Shown: in pieces, positions 15,269 through 23,471 of the stretch | Layout of the letters: every line of letters starts with the position of its first letter | Position numbering within the stretch: position 1 is the first letter of the stretch | Assembly: GCA_003225465.1 (NCBI GenBank) | Contig: QIAH01000396.1 | Location: forward strand, 1 to 32,841 | DNA length: 32,841 nt | Source: Acidobacteriota bacterium | GTDB taxonomy: Bacteria; Acidobacteriota; Terriglobia; Terriglobales; Acidobacteriaceae | Reading direction: 5' to 3' | Program-made: the position numbers and the translations under genes | Notes under the pieces: model-generated | Database searches by the model: none | Seen by the model: only the letters and a program-made list of their open reading frames with translations | What the model was told of the DNA's origin: nothing

Positions 15269-16396
15269 TCAAATGCACTTGCACTCGCTGCGAATCAGCA
15301 CTCCTTGCATGTCGTGCGCGACCTGGCGAGCCTCGGCCAGTGTCGCATAAGGACCATGCCAGCGCGCATGATTGGCATCGTGCCCCGCCGGACGTCCCTT
15401 GCCGTGATTGCATTGCCCGCAAGTGGAACGATGCAGCACAATCTTGTGCGGGCCCGCCAGCCAGTTCTCATACACGAAGAACTCCGCCGTTTCCGGAGTC
15501 GGCGCGGCCGGTTTCGCAATCAAGCCCACCTCGGTTGCGACCTTCAGCAACTTCGAACGCGTATCCCGGCGCATTGGTAGAAGCGGCAGCCGGTAAACTT
15601 CCTCAATCCGCCCAAGCATGGCCAACACTGCTTTCACCGGCAGCGGGTTCGACTCGATAAAGTTGGTCTGCATCAGAGGCAAGTACTTGCGATGGATGCT
15701 GCGCGCCGTGACCCAGTCGTTGGAAAGCGCCGCCCGCGTCATCGCCGCCATTTCCGCCGGAATTTCATTTGAAGCGACGGAGATAATCCCCACTCCTCCC
15801 AGCGCGATGAGTGGCAGCGTGATGGCATCATCTCCGGAGAACACTAGAAAGTGTTCCGGCACCACGTTCAGTACCTCGGCAATTTGTGCAATGTTGCCGC
15901 TGGCCTCCTTCACGCCCAGAACGTTCGGCACTTCCGCCAGCCGCGCCAACGTTCCCGGCTCGATGTTCGCTCCTGTGCGCCCCGGCACGTTGTAGAGAAG
16001 AATCGGCTTGCCAACTGCTTCCGCGATCGCACGGAAATGCCGGTACTGTCCTTCCTGGGTGGGCTTGTTGTAGTAAGGCGAGGCGGTGAGGATCGCGTCG
16101 ACTCCCGGCCGTGCCGCGACTTCCTTGGCCTTCTCAACCGCATCCTGCGTGGAGTTCGACGTCGCCCCAGCAACAATCGGCACGCGTCCAGCCGTCACCT
16201 CGATCGTTACGTCAATGACGCGCAGCCATTCGTCGTGCGACAGAGTTGGAGTCTCGCCCGTGGTCCCGCAGGGAATCAGAAAATCAATGCCCGACTCAAG
16301 CTGCCAAGCGACCAGGTTGCGCAGGGCAGTTTCGTCAATGGCGCCGTCCTGATGAAACGGGGTGACCAGCGCGGTACCGCATCCACGCAGTTGCAT
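15269..16396 (-). CDS. dapA: 4-hydroxy-tetrahydrodipicolinate synthase with extra Cys-rich C-terminal domain
   Basis: Condenses pyruvate with aspartate semialdehyde. Residues 1-293 are a complete DapA barrel: T45-T46 in CGTTGETP, Y135 and R140 in LLYNVPGRTG, and the Schiff-base lysine K163 in GVKEASGN. DapA proteins normally end near here (about 290-300 aa). This one continues through a Pro/Ala linker (294-304) into about 70 residues with HRSTCGQCNHG (C326, C329), the motif RWHGPYATLAEA, and a final ECKC (C372, C374). The frame is continuous. The tail resembles, from memory, small stand-alone Cys-rich proteins; four Cys and nearby His could bind zinc. Whether it regulates the enzyme or is an accidental fusion is unknown. 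Confidence 0.93.
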   Translation of the reverse strand: MQLRGCGTALVTPFHQDGAIDETALRNLVAWQLESGIDFLIPCGTTGETPTLSHDEWLRVIDVTIEVTAGRVPIVAGATSNSTQDAVEKAKEVAARPGVDAILTASPYYNKPTQEGQYRHFRAIAEAVGKPILLYNVPGRTGANIEPGTLARLAEVPNVLGVKEASGNIAQIAEVLNVVPEHFLVFSGDDAITLPLIALGGVGIISVASNEIPAEMAAMTRAALSNDWVTARSIHRKYLPLMQTNFIESNPLPVKAVLAMLGRIEEVYRLPLLPMRRDTRSKLLKVATEVGLIAKPAAPTPETAEFFVYENWLAGPHKIVLHRSTCGQCNHGKGRPAGHDANHARWHGPYATLAEARQVAHDMQGVLIRSECKCI

Positions 16397-16501
16397 AGAG
16401 ATTAGGATAACTCTACTGCCGATACTCAGGGAAACCGATCCATCGGCCCACCAGATGCGCCCGGTTGCGGGTAGGGTTGTCTGTTGGCGATCCGGTAGTC
16501 C

Positions 16502-17182
16502 TCACAGCTCGCGCCAAATATCCTTGAACTCGAACATTCCCTTATGCCCACTGAGCCACTCGGCGCCGAGCACGGCGCCCTCCGCATAGCCCTGCCGGGA
16601 TTTGGCGTCGTGACAGAGATAAATCCGGTCATTGGGCGAATCAAAAATCAGCTCGTGTAGCCCGACCACATCGCCCTCGCGAAACGAAGTGATTTCCAGC
16701 TCCGCGCCAGACTTCTCCTTCACGATCCTCTGCATGACCAGCGCCGTGCCCGAGGGCGCGTCTTTCTTCGTATGGTGATGCCTTTCGAAGATCTGTCCGG
16801 AGTACCCATGACTGGCAGCTTCGGCCACAGTGCGAACCGTCTCGAAGAACAGATTCACGCCAATCGAAAAATTTGCCCCGTACAGAAATCCGATGCCGGC
16901 CTGTTCTACCTCCGGCCGCAGATTACCAAGATGCGAATACCATCCAGTCGTGCCCACCACCATGTTTTTTTTCTCGTGAAGGCAAGCCTTGATGTTATCG
17001 GCCACCGCGGCCGGCGTGGTGAAGTCGATCACCACGTCCACATTCTGCAGCGTCGCTGTGGTCAGAGCCTTGCCTTTCTCGTTGTCGTTCGCTCCCAGCA
17101 CCTGAACGTGATGATGCCGCTCGCGTGCATACTGCGCGACCAACGACCCGGTCTTCCCACGACCCAGAACAAGAAAATTCAT
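16502..17182 (-). CDS. dapB: 4-hydroxy-tetrahydrodipicolinate reductase
   Basis: NAD(P)H-dependent reductase following DapA in lysine/DAP synthesis. At 226 aa it is shorter than the E. coli enzyme (about 270). The Rossmann start is the abbreviated LGRGKTG, lacking the usual GAxGRMG. The substrate-binding and catalytic region is well kept: ERHHHTKKDAPSGTA (H135-H137, K140, then DAPSGTA 141-147) and GANFSIGVN (103-110). It lies 107 bp after lysC and 105 bp before dapA in the same direction. The shortened form is seen in several phyla, so I do not read it as damage. Confidence 0.93.
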   Translation of the reverse strand: MNFLVLGRGKTGSLVAQYARERHHHVQVLGANDNEKGKALTTATLQNVDVVIDFTTPAAVADNIKACLHEKKNMVVGTTGWYSHLGNLRPEVEQAGIGFLYGANFSIGVNLFFETVRTVAEAASHGYSGQIFERHHHTKKDAPSGTALVMQRIVKEKSGAELEITSFREGDVVGLHELIFDSPNDRIYLCHDAKSRQGYAEGAVLGAEWLSGHKGMFEFKDIWREL

Positions 17183-17209
17183 CGAAGCCTTCTCAGCGAA
17201 CTCGGCGGA

Positions 17210-17230
17210 GGTTCTCGGCGTCCTCTGCGG
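17210..17230. repeat. Dispersed repeat copy 2, identical 21 bp to 4022-4042
   Basis: It lies in the 107-bp lysC-dapB spacer. Downstream bases to 17289 diverge from the other copies, apart from AAGATTTT at 17280. Confidence 0.78.
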
Positions 17231-17289
17231 TAGGCTTTTGGTTCGTGTCCTTAGGGTGACCTTCGTTCCCTGAGTGGTAAAGATTTTTT

Positions 17290-18663
17290 CTAAGCGAACA
17301 CCCCGGCATCCAGTTCCGAGAAAAATGCCGAGTGCAATCGGCGCACGACCCCGGGCACGTCCTCTTCCTCGATCACGAATGTCAGGTTAATTTCCGAGGC
17401 ACCCTGGGAAATCATTCGCACCTTCAAATCCGACAACTCTCCAAACACCCGCGCCGCAATGCCCGGCGTCTCCCGCAAATTTTCGCCCACCAGGCAGACG
17501 ATCGCCTTCCGCCCTTCATATTTTACGTCCGCCAGCTTTGCCAAATCCGCCGCCAGTGCCGGAATGGCCTCATTCGAGTCGACGGTCAACGAAACACTGA
17601 CCTCTGAAGTCGACACCACATCCACCGCCACTTTATGTCGGTCGAAAGCCTCGAAGATTGCCTTCAGAAACCCATGCGCCAGCAGCATCCGAGGCGCGGC
17701 GACGTTCACAATGGTGATGCGTTTTTTGGCAGCAATGGCCTTGAAAATGTTCTTGCAGTGTGGCGCCCGCGCAGTGATCTTGGTCCCCTCGCAGGAAGCA
17801 TTCCGCGAATTCAAAATGTACACGGGAATATTCTTCTGGACGGCCGGGAGCACAGTGGCCGGGTGCAAAACCTTCGCGCCGAAGTAGGCCAGTTCCGCCG
17901 CCTCATCGAAGCTGATCACGCGAATGCGGTGCGCATCCGGGCAAAGATTCGGATCGGTGGTCATCATTCCGTCCACATCCGTCCAGATCTCGATGGCCTC
18001 GGCATTCAACCCGGCACCGACAATCGCCGCCGAAAAATCCGAGCCGCCGCGCCCGATCGTGGTGGTGACGCCATTGCGCGTCGCCCCAATGAATCCGCCC
18101 ATCACCGGAACGCGCCCGCCTTCGACCAGCGGCTTTAATTTGAGATTGAGCTGCTCGTTGGTGTCTTCGAAGAGTGGAACGGCGCGCATGTGCGTGCTGT
18201 CGGTCACGATGCATTGCCGCGAATCGACCAGCGATGCCTTCAGTCCACGCGCCGAAAACGCTTCGCTGACAATCCTGCTGGAAAGCAATTCACCATAAGC
18301 TGCGACGTGATCGGTGGTCCGCGGAGTCAGTTCGCCCACCGCGGCAATCCCGCGCAGCAGTTCGTCGAGCGCGTCGAACTCGCCTTCCAGTTCGCTGTGA
18401 AAGCGCGTGAAAACGCCGGTTCCCAGCAATTCTCCCGCGGTGTTGTAATGCCGTTCGCGCAATCCGCGCGAAAGCCCGAGGGCCGTTTCTCGATCGCCAG
18501 CCCCGGCCGCCTGCGCCATCTTGAGAAGCGTGTCGGTGACCTTGGCCATGGCGCTCACCACGACCACCGGCTTTTTCGCCGCTCGCCCTTTGACGATCGA
18601 AGCAGTGCGATCGATCGCCTTGGCGTCCTCCACCGAGGTCCCGCCAAATTTCATGACGATCAT
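17290..18663 (-). CDS. lysC: Aspartokinase
   Basis: Phosphorylates aspartate, the entry step to lysine, methionine and threonine. At 457 aa it is the monofunctional long form. The kinase signature KFGGTSV is at residues 5-11, RGGSDFSA binds nucleotide/phosphate, and WTDVDGMMTTDP is conserved. Two C-terminal ACT domains follow (from about 305; STSEVSVSLTVD and SQGASEINLTFVI), so allosteric control by lysine or threonine is likely. A second ATG lies 3 codons in; the first gives the family's usual start. It lies between asd and dapB, 133 and 107 bp from them, with REP-type repeats in both gaps. No lysine riboswitch was recognised upstream. Confidence 0.95.
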   Translation of the reverse strand: MIVMKFGGTSVEDAKAIDRTASIVKGRAAKKPVVVVSAMAKVTDTLLKMAQAAGAGDRETALGLSRGLRERHYNTAGELLGTGVFTRFHSELEGEFDALDELLRGIAAVGELTPRTTDHVAAYGELLSSRIVSEAFSARGLKASLVDSRQCIVTDSTHMRAVPLFEDTNEQLNLKLKPLVEGGRVPVMGGFIGATRNGVTTTIGRGGSDFSAAIVGAGLNAEAIEIWTDVDGMMTTDPNLCPDAHRIRVISFDEAAELAYFGAKVLHPATVLPAVQKNIPVYILNSRNASCEGTKITARAPHCKNIFKAIAAKKRITIVNVAAPRMLLAHGFLKAIFEAFDRHKVAVDVVSTSEVSVSLTVDSNEAIPALAADLAKLADVKYEGRKAIVCLVGENLRETPGIAARVFGELSDLKVRMISQGASEINLTFVIEEEDVPGVVRRLHSAFFSELDAGVFA

Positions 18664-18700
18664 CGCAAGAGCTCTCGCTTGAAGCAGCGTCGGCGAGCCG

Positions 18701-18723
18701 GGTAGCGCCGGCGTCCCGCCGGC
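18701..18723. repeat. REP-like element GGTAGCGCC..., copy 1
   Basis: GGTAG followed by GCCGGC-GTCCC-GCCGGC (6-bp stem). Near-identical to 26576-26598 and inverted 26619-26641. It lies between asd and lysC. Confidence 0.78.
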
Positions 18724-18796
18724 CGAAGTGTCACCACCATGCCACTACATGGGGCTGAACTGCGCTCGAACCCCACCCTGCAGCCGTGCCCTGGTT

Positions 18797-19849
18797 TCAC
18801 CCGAGATATCCTTGCGCTTTCAGCAACTCTGCATTGAGTAGAGCCGCTCCGGCCGCGCCGCGAATGGTGTTATGCGAGAGCACGGTGAATTTCCAGTCCA
18901 GCACTTTGCAGGGACGCAAACGCCCCACGGTGGTGGTCATGCCCGCGCCCCGATCCGCGTCAAAACGCGGTTGCGGACGATCGTCCGCTTCCAAATAGAC
19001 CACTGGCTGTGCCGGGGCGCTCGGCAGCCGCATTTTTTGCGGCTCAGCCGTATACGCATTCCAGGCGGAGATGATTTCCTCCGCCTTCGCCTTCTTCTTC
19101 ATCCGAACCGAAACCGATTCCGTATGGCCGTCCTCGACCGCGACCCGATTGCACTGCGCGCTCATCGCAAAGCTGCCCGGAACAATGCCGGCGCCATTCA
19201 GTTTTCCCAGCAGCTTGAGAGTTTCTTCCTCCATCTTCTCTTCTTCTTTTGCGATATAGGGAATCACATTGCCCAGGATATCGAGCGAAGCCACACCCGG
19301 GTAGCCCGCGCCGCTGACTGCTTGCATGGTCACGGCCATCACCGTCTCCAGACCAAACTGTTTATCGAGCGGAGCCAGGGCCAGCACCAGGCCAATCGCA
19401 GAGCAATTTGGATTTGTAACGACAAACCCGCCCGACTTCTTTCGCCACGCCTGCGTCTCAATCAGCTTGACATGCCCGGCATTCACCTCCGGGATCACCA
19501 GCGGCACATCTTTTGCCATGCGCAGGGCGCTAGAGTTCGACACCACGGCGCACCCTGCCTGCGCGAAAGCGGGTTCCATTTCCGCGGCGATGCTGGCGTC
19601 GAGCGCCGCGAAAATCACCTTGGGCGCGCCCTCGGGTTTTGCCGGCGAGACCACCATCTTTGCTACTCGCTCTGGAATAGCCGTTTTCAAGCGCCAGCGC
19701 GCTGCCTCGCCATAGGCACGCCCTTCCGAGCGGTCCGACGCGGCCAACCATGCCACCTCGAACCACGGATGGTGTTCCAGCATCTGTACAAAGCGCTGCC
19801 CGACGATGCCGGTGGCGCCAAGAATCCCTACAGGAATTTTTTGGGACAT
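18797..19849 (-). CDS. asd: Aspartate-semialdehyde dehydrogenase
   Basis: Reduces aspartyl phosphate to aspartate semialdehyde. At 350 aa it is of the archaeal/fungal-like class, judged by LGATGIVGQRFV at the NADP site and the catalytic stretch TNPNCSAIG with C149. The conserved VEDGHTES contains a conserved His. It heads the lysine block; its start is preceded by a 183-bp spacer with inverted heptad arrays that separates it from the AI-2E permease gene. The five genes asd-lysC-dapB-dapA-dapD share direction but have gaps of 100-155 bp, so they may be an operon with processed or attenuated segments rather than one tight unit. Confidence 0.95.
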   Translation of the reverse strand: MSQKIPVGILGATGIVGQRFVQMLEHHPWFEVAWLAASDRSEGRAYGEAARWRLKTAIPERVAKMVVSPAKPEGAPKVIFAALDASIAAEMEPAFAQAGCAVVSNSSALRMAKDVPLVIPEVNAGHVKLIETQAWRKKSGGFVVTNPNCSAIGLVLALAPLDKQFGLETVMAVTMQAVSGAGYPGVASLDILGNVIPYIAKEEEKMEEETLKLLGKLNGAGIVPGSFAMSAQCNRVAVEDGHTESVSVRMKKKAKAEEIISAWNAYTAEPQKMRLPSAPAQPVVYLEADDRPQPRFDADRGAGMTTTVGRLRPCKVLDWKFTVLSHNTIRGAAGAALLNAELLKAQGYLG

Positions 19850-19913
19850 AGAGTAACTTCAGATTTTACAACACTGCTCGTCCGACACTGCAGAATTGCA
19901 GGATGGGGAATTT

Positions 19914-19934
19914 CAGATTGCCGATTTTAGATTG
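19914..19934. repeat. Short heptad array CAGATTG/CCGATTT/TAGATTG
   Basis: Three 7-nt words, inverted partner of 19983-20024 with 48 nt between. About 65 nt upstream of asd. Confidence 0.75.
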
Positions 19935-19982
19935 GTCCGATTACTGGTGTGGTTTCAGTAGCTGGTAACGGCCTGCAGTCTT

Positions 19983-20024
19983 AAATCTGAAATCTGAAAT
20001 CTGAAATCTGCAATCTGCAATCTG
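19983..20024. repeat. Heptad array AAATCTG x4, CAATCTG x2
   Basis: Six exact heptads; 8 nt separate it from the stop codon of the AI-2E permease gene (20033-20035). Confidence 0.92.
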
Positions 20025-20032
20025 AAGCATCC

Positions 20033-21136
20033 CTACCGCTTCGGCTGCACCTCGCTACCGAACGTGTACTCATTCAGAGGCCCAAAGCGCTTCTTCTCCA
20101 CATAAATTCTTCCGCGCCGCCACACGATCCGCAAACTCGCCATCACCGGGATCGACAGATACACGCCCAACACCCCGGCGATCTCGCCTCCCGCCATCAC
20201 TCCGAAGATCGCGGCCAGCGGATGCAGTTCCATGCTCTTGCCCATGATGCGGGGCGTGATGACATAATCCTGTATCAAGCGCCACCCACCCAGAAAGATC
20301 AGCAACACTACCCAGTGCGGGTAACTCATGAGAAGGGCCACGCTCAGAATCAGCAGCGCGGCCACCAATGGGCCCACGACGGGGATGAACTCCATCACGC
20401 CGCCCGCGGTTCCCAGCACCAGCGCGTAGGGAACTCCTATTAAGCCCAAAAACGACGCGTACATCATCAGAGAGAGCGCCGCCAGGGTAAGTTGCGCGCG
20501 GATGAATTGTGCCAGCATCTGGTTCATGTCGGCGATCACTGCTTCGAGGAATTCCCGCTGCGGCCGCGATTGCACCACCGACAGCGCCACATCGCTGAAC
20601 ACCCGGCCATCTTTCAGGAAAAAAATTGCCAGCAGCGGCACCAGCAGGATCAGCCACACCTCCTTGGCCACGCTCGCCGCGCGCAAACCAAAACGCTCTG
20701 CGTATCTCTTGATGTCGTCTGAATTCTCAGTGAGGAATTGCCGGAGCTTGTCCTGCGTGGCCGCGCTCCACCCGTGCTCGCGGCCAAATTCGTGCGCGAT
20801 ATCACCAGAGCTTACCCGGTTCAGCAACGCCGGAAGCGATTGTCCCAGGCGAGCCGCCTCGTGCCCAATGCGCGGTCCCACGGAAAAAAAGAACAGCGCC
20901 AGGCCCGCCAGCAACAGCATGTAGATGACGGCAATCGCCCGACCGCGCCCATGCAGGACCTTCTCCAGGCGCGAAACGGCGGGTTCCATCAGGTAGGCGA
21001 AAAAGACCGCAAACAAAAAGACGATGAGCGTCTTGCGGGCTACATACAAAAACCCAAGTCCCAGCGCGAACAGCAATGCTGTAAACAATACGCGCGAGGT
21101 GCGTGTGTCAATGAGAGCCATGGATTCCCCGTCCAA
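20033..21136 (-). CDS. AI-2E family transporter (permease-like)
   Basis: A polytopic membrane protein of the AI-2E transporter (PF01594-type) family, 367 aa with about seven to eight hydrophobic helices. Helices at the N-terminus (VLFTALLFALGLGFLYV and TLIVFLFAVFFAYLMEPAV) and the family signature FIPVVGPLVAALLI are visible. Members export small molecules or ions; few substrates are known, and a role in autoinducer-2 should not be assumed. A second ATG (MALIDTRTSR) at 21121 is an equally good start. The C-terminus is a charged cytosolic tail. It follows the unknown exported protein gene by 63 bp, a gap filled by two hairpins. Confidence 0.87.
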   Translation of the reverse strand: MDGESMALIDTRTSRVLFTALLFALGLGFLYVARKTLIVFLFAVFFAYLMEPAVSRLEKVLHGRGRAIAVIYMLLLAGLALFFFSVGPRIGHEAARLGQSLPALLNRVSSGDIAHEFGREHGWSAATQDKLRQFLTENSDDIKRYAERFGLRAASVAKEVWLILLVPLLAIFFLKDGRVFSDVALSVVQSRPQREFLEAVIADMNQMLAQFIRAQLTLAALSLMMYASFLGLIGVPYALVLGTAGGVMEFIPVVGPLVAALLILSVALLMSYPHWVVLLIFLGGWRLIQDYVITPRIMGKSMELHPLAAIFGVMAGGEIAGVLGVYLSIPVMASLRIVWRRGRIYVEKKRFGPLNEYTFGSEVQPKR

Positions 21137-21149
21137 GCCCGGCTTGCAA

Positions 21150-21189
21150 GTCGAGCTGCGCTCGACCGGACAGACGGGGGCGTCTGTCC
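21150..21189. repeat. REP-like twin hairpin, copy 2
   Basis: GTCGAG-CTGCG-CTCGAC (21150-21166) followed by GGACAGACG-GGGG-CGTCTGTCC (9-bp perfect stem, 21168-21189). Same architecture as 27705-27743. It fills the gap between two minus-strand genes. Confidence 0.82.
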
Positions 21190-21199
21190 CTGCGTGGCT

Positions 21200-21937
21200 T
21201 CAGTCCCGCACTACTTCTGTGTTATCACTCGCAATCAGAATACGCTGGAGTTTGAAATGATCATCCAGCCACATCGTCCAGTCGCCGCCTTCGCTTCGCA
21301 AGACGAACTTGTTCATCTCCCGCTCGGTGCCCCGAATGGAAGTCTTGTCGCGCCCGGAAAACTCCACGGTCAGGGGCAGGGAAGTGCGCTGGTGCGGATT
21401 CATCGCCCCGAATTGCGTTTTCTGGTTCGCGGGACACTTCACCCCGTCTTTTTCCTGCTTGCACGTAGTGGCCAGATAGCGCCAGATCAGCACCTGCCGA
21501 TGGATGAACGCGTAGTCATCCAAAATGCTGGTTGAAGCGGGGAGCAAAAACGGTTGTTCCTCGGGCTTCTCGTTCGATCCATTGGAAATGCGCTCCATCA
21601 GGTAATCGTTGCTAGGCGCCACCGTAGCCATCGACTTGCCGGGACTGACTTCCTTCCACTCATACTTACGAATGTCGCCCGACGGCGTGAGTTGCAGCTC
21701 CGAGGTCTGCGCGGCCTTGTCAACGCCCTCTTCCGTCTTGAAATTTGAAGTGATGTTGCTGCCGTTGGCGGTTTGCTGGATCGAGAAACTTTCGGTCGCG
21801 ATTCGCCGGCCATTGATGAAAATACCCAACGAGCCGGAATCGACCATCTGCGCGGAGTCCTTCTTGTCCCCTGCCGCGGCGAGCGACGCCAGCAGCACGC
21901 CCATCATCCCCGCGCCCATGATCTTCGAAAACTTCAC
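21200..21937 (-). CDS. Exported protein of unknown function
   Basis: A 245-residue protein with a signal peptide (MKFSKIMGAGMMGVLLASLAAA) and no later membrane segment, so probably periplasmic. The mature part alternates strand-like stretches (SGSLGIFINGRRIATESFSI, MWLDDHFKLQRILIA) and resembles the beta-rich lipid- or glycan-binding type in pattern only; I do not recognise the family. One Cys pair (TCKQEKDGVKC) may form a disulfide. The start is GTG, 1 nt beyond the aroK stop, so it is probably coupled to aroK. Confidence 0.72.
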   Translation of the reverse strand: MKFSKIMGAGMMGVLLASLAAAGDKKDSAQMVDSGSLGIFINGRRIATESFSIQQTANGSNITSNFKTEEGVDKAAQTSELQLTPSGDIRKYEWKEVSPGKSMATVAPSNDYLMERISNGSNEKPEEQPFLLPASTSILDDYAFIHRQVLIWRYLATTCKQEKDGVKCPANQKTQFGAMNPHQRTSLPLTVEFSGRDKTSIRGTEREMNKFVLRSEGGDWTMWLDDHFKLQRILIASDNTEVVRD

Positions 21938-21938
21938 G

Positions 21939-22529
21939 TCACTTCTCCTCGCTGGAAGTCAGTTCCAGGCGACTCACAATGGCGCCCACGATTTGTTCGA
22001 TTCCACGGCCTTCGGTGTCCACCCGCACTCGAGCCTGCAAGTACCGCGGCCTGCGCGCCTCGTAAAGCTGCCGAAATTCCGCTTCCATGCGCCGCAAAGG
22101 ACGATCGGTCACATCCTGTGCGCAACGCCGCCAAAGTTCTTCCGTCGGCGCATCCAGAAATACGGTAGTGCTGCCCGCCTTCTCAAGCAGGGAAGCCACT
22201 TCTTCCTGCACGAAAGCTCCGCCGCCCAACGCTGCGACCATCGGGCCTGACTCCATGTCCGCCAGCAAATCACGCAGCGCCGCAAGTTCGCTGCGCCGGA
22301 ACTCCGCTTCTCCCGATTGCTGGAAAATCTCCGGAATTGTCCGTCCTTCCCGTGCCTGGATGCGGTCGTCGAGATCTTCGAAGCGCCAGCCCAGTTTGCG
22401 GCTCAGAGCCCGGCCCACGCTGGTCTTGCCTGCGCCCATGAAGCCGACAAGAAAAATGGCCCGCACCGGCGCATCGCGCCTGGCCGCGGGCGCATCTATG
22501 TTTCGGCGCGAACCTGGCGTGCCTCTCAT
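21939..22529 (-). CDS. aroK: Shikimate kinase
   Basis: Phosphorylates shikimate at O3 in the chorismate pathway. It is a P-loop kinase of 196 aa: FLVGFMGAGKTS (residues 26-37), FEDLDDRIQ with the substrate Asp, FRRSE for shikimate carboxylate binding, LGGGA, and the lid RPLRR. The N-terminus is about 20 residues longer than in E. coli AroK; a GTG at 22466 (VRAIFLVGF) is an alternative start. It is oddly placed inside a group of sigma factor, DUF4097 and exported protein genes rather than with other aro genes. The 33-bp upstream gap and 1-nt downstream gap suggest co-transcription with its neighbours. Confidence 0.93.
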   Translation of the reverse strand: MRGTPGSRRNIDAPAARRDAPVRAIFLVGFMGAGKTSVGRALSRKLGWRFEDLDDRIQAREGRTIPEIFQQSGEAEFRRSELAALRDLLADMESGPMVAALGGGAFVQEEVASLLEKAGSTTVFLDAPTEELWRRCAQDVTDRPLRRMEAEFRQLYEARRPRYLQARVRVDTEGRGIEQIVGAIVSRLELTSSEEK

Positions 22530-22562
22530 GCTGGTGGTCGCTTCACTCCCAGCCTGATTTTT

Positions 22563-23414
22563 CTAGCGTCTCTTGAGGTGGATTTTACCACTGAAGGTTC
22601 GCAGCCATACCGACGAAGCCGCCTTGTTGATGGTACCTGCGAAGGAACTCCCCTCTTTGACGAGGAAAGAGGTGTGGACTTTTGGTTGGAGGGGAACGTC
22701 GTTTTGCACCAGCCCACGCACCGACTGGGCCGTCACGTCGACCGAGGCATCGTCGGGAATGGTCGCTTCGATGTTGCCAGAGTGGCTGTTGAACCGGTAT
22801 TCCCCGGCATAGCCGAAATCTCCGTTGTACTGAATCCGTCCGCTGGTCGAGCTGACCCGCACCAGAGGTCCCGTGACGGACGTGAGCGTAACGTCTCCGC
22901 TTACCGAATCAATTTCCACGTGCCCATCACGAATGTTGGTCAAGGTGATCGGTCCCGCCATCGTTTTCACGTGCACGTGGCCGCCCGACATGTCTTTTAC
23001 ATCGACCGCCGCGTTCGCGCCTTCCGCCTCCACGTCGCCGTGCAAGCGCTCTGCGCGCAGGGGGCCGGTGGCCGACTCCAGATTCACGCTGGCATCCGCA
23101 GGCACCAGCACTTCGTAATCGACGCGCGAATTTTCCGCATTCGCTCCCGACAGCAGATGCGATTGCACATCCACCCGGTTCCCGCTCTGGCTCTGATCGA
23201 CTTCAACTTTGTCGGAGTAGGTGGTGGCGGTCACGGATACGAAATTGCCGGTGGAGGGCTTTACCGACACGCTGCCGAACTGGTTGACGATTGAGACCTT
23301 GGATTTGGGGCCGACCTCGAAGCGGTACTCCTTTTTGGTCTCGGCGACCGCGATGGTTGCGATCGCGACTATGACGACTGCGCCAAGTTCAATGAGATAC
23401 TGGCTGCGTTGCAT
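22563..23414 (-). CDS. DUF4097-family beta-helix-like exported protein
   Basis: A 283-residue protein with an N-terminal hydrophobic segment (LGAVVIVAIATIAVAET), then short beta-repeat units with the pattern of DUF4097/DUF4098 (GSVSVKPSTGNFVSV, MAGPITLTNIRDGHVEIDSVSGDVTL, GPLVRVSSTSGRIQYNG). Such proteins form a stacked beta structure and are often encoded beside ECF sigma/anti-sigma pairs, as here. Function is unknown; envelope sensing or adhesion are the usual proposals. It lies 57 bp from the anti-sigma gene in the same direction. Confidence 0.83.
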   Translation of the reverse strand: MQRSQYLIELGAVVIVAIATIAVAETKKEYRFEVGPKSKVSIVNQFGSVSVKPSTGNFVSVTATTYSDKVEVDQSQSGNRVDVQSHLLSGANAENSRVDYEVLVPADASVNLESATGPLRAERLHGDVEAEGANAAVDVKDMSGGHVHVKTMAGPITLTNIRDGHVEIDSVSGDVTLTSVTGPLVRVSSTSGRIQYNGDFGYAGEYRFNSHSGNIEATIPDDASVDVTAQSVRGLVQNDVPLQPKVHTSFLVKEGSSFAGTINKAASSVWLRTFSGKIHLKRR

Positions 23415-23471
23415 AGGTCCCCTTACGGCGTTGCCCTCGGCGGCTCCGGTCGCCGATTTCCTGCTGGCCCA

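Noticed and set aside
19850-20032. Lysine riboswitch ahead of asd/lysC
   Set aside because: Looked for conserved L-box helices in the asd and lysC leaders; found only heptad and REP-type repeats.
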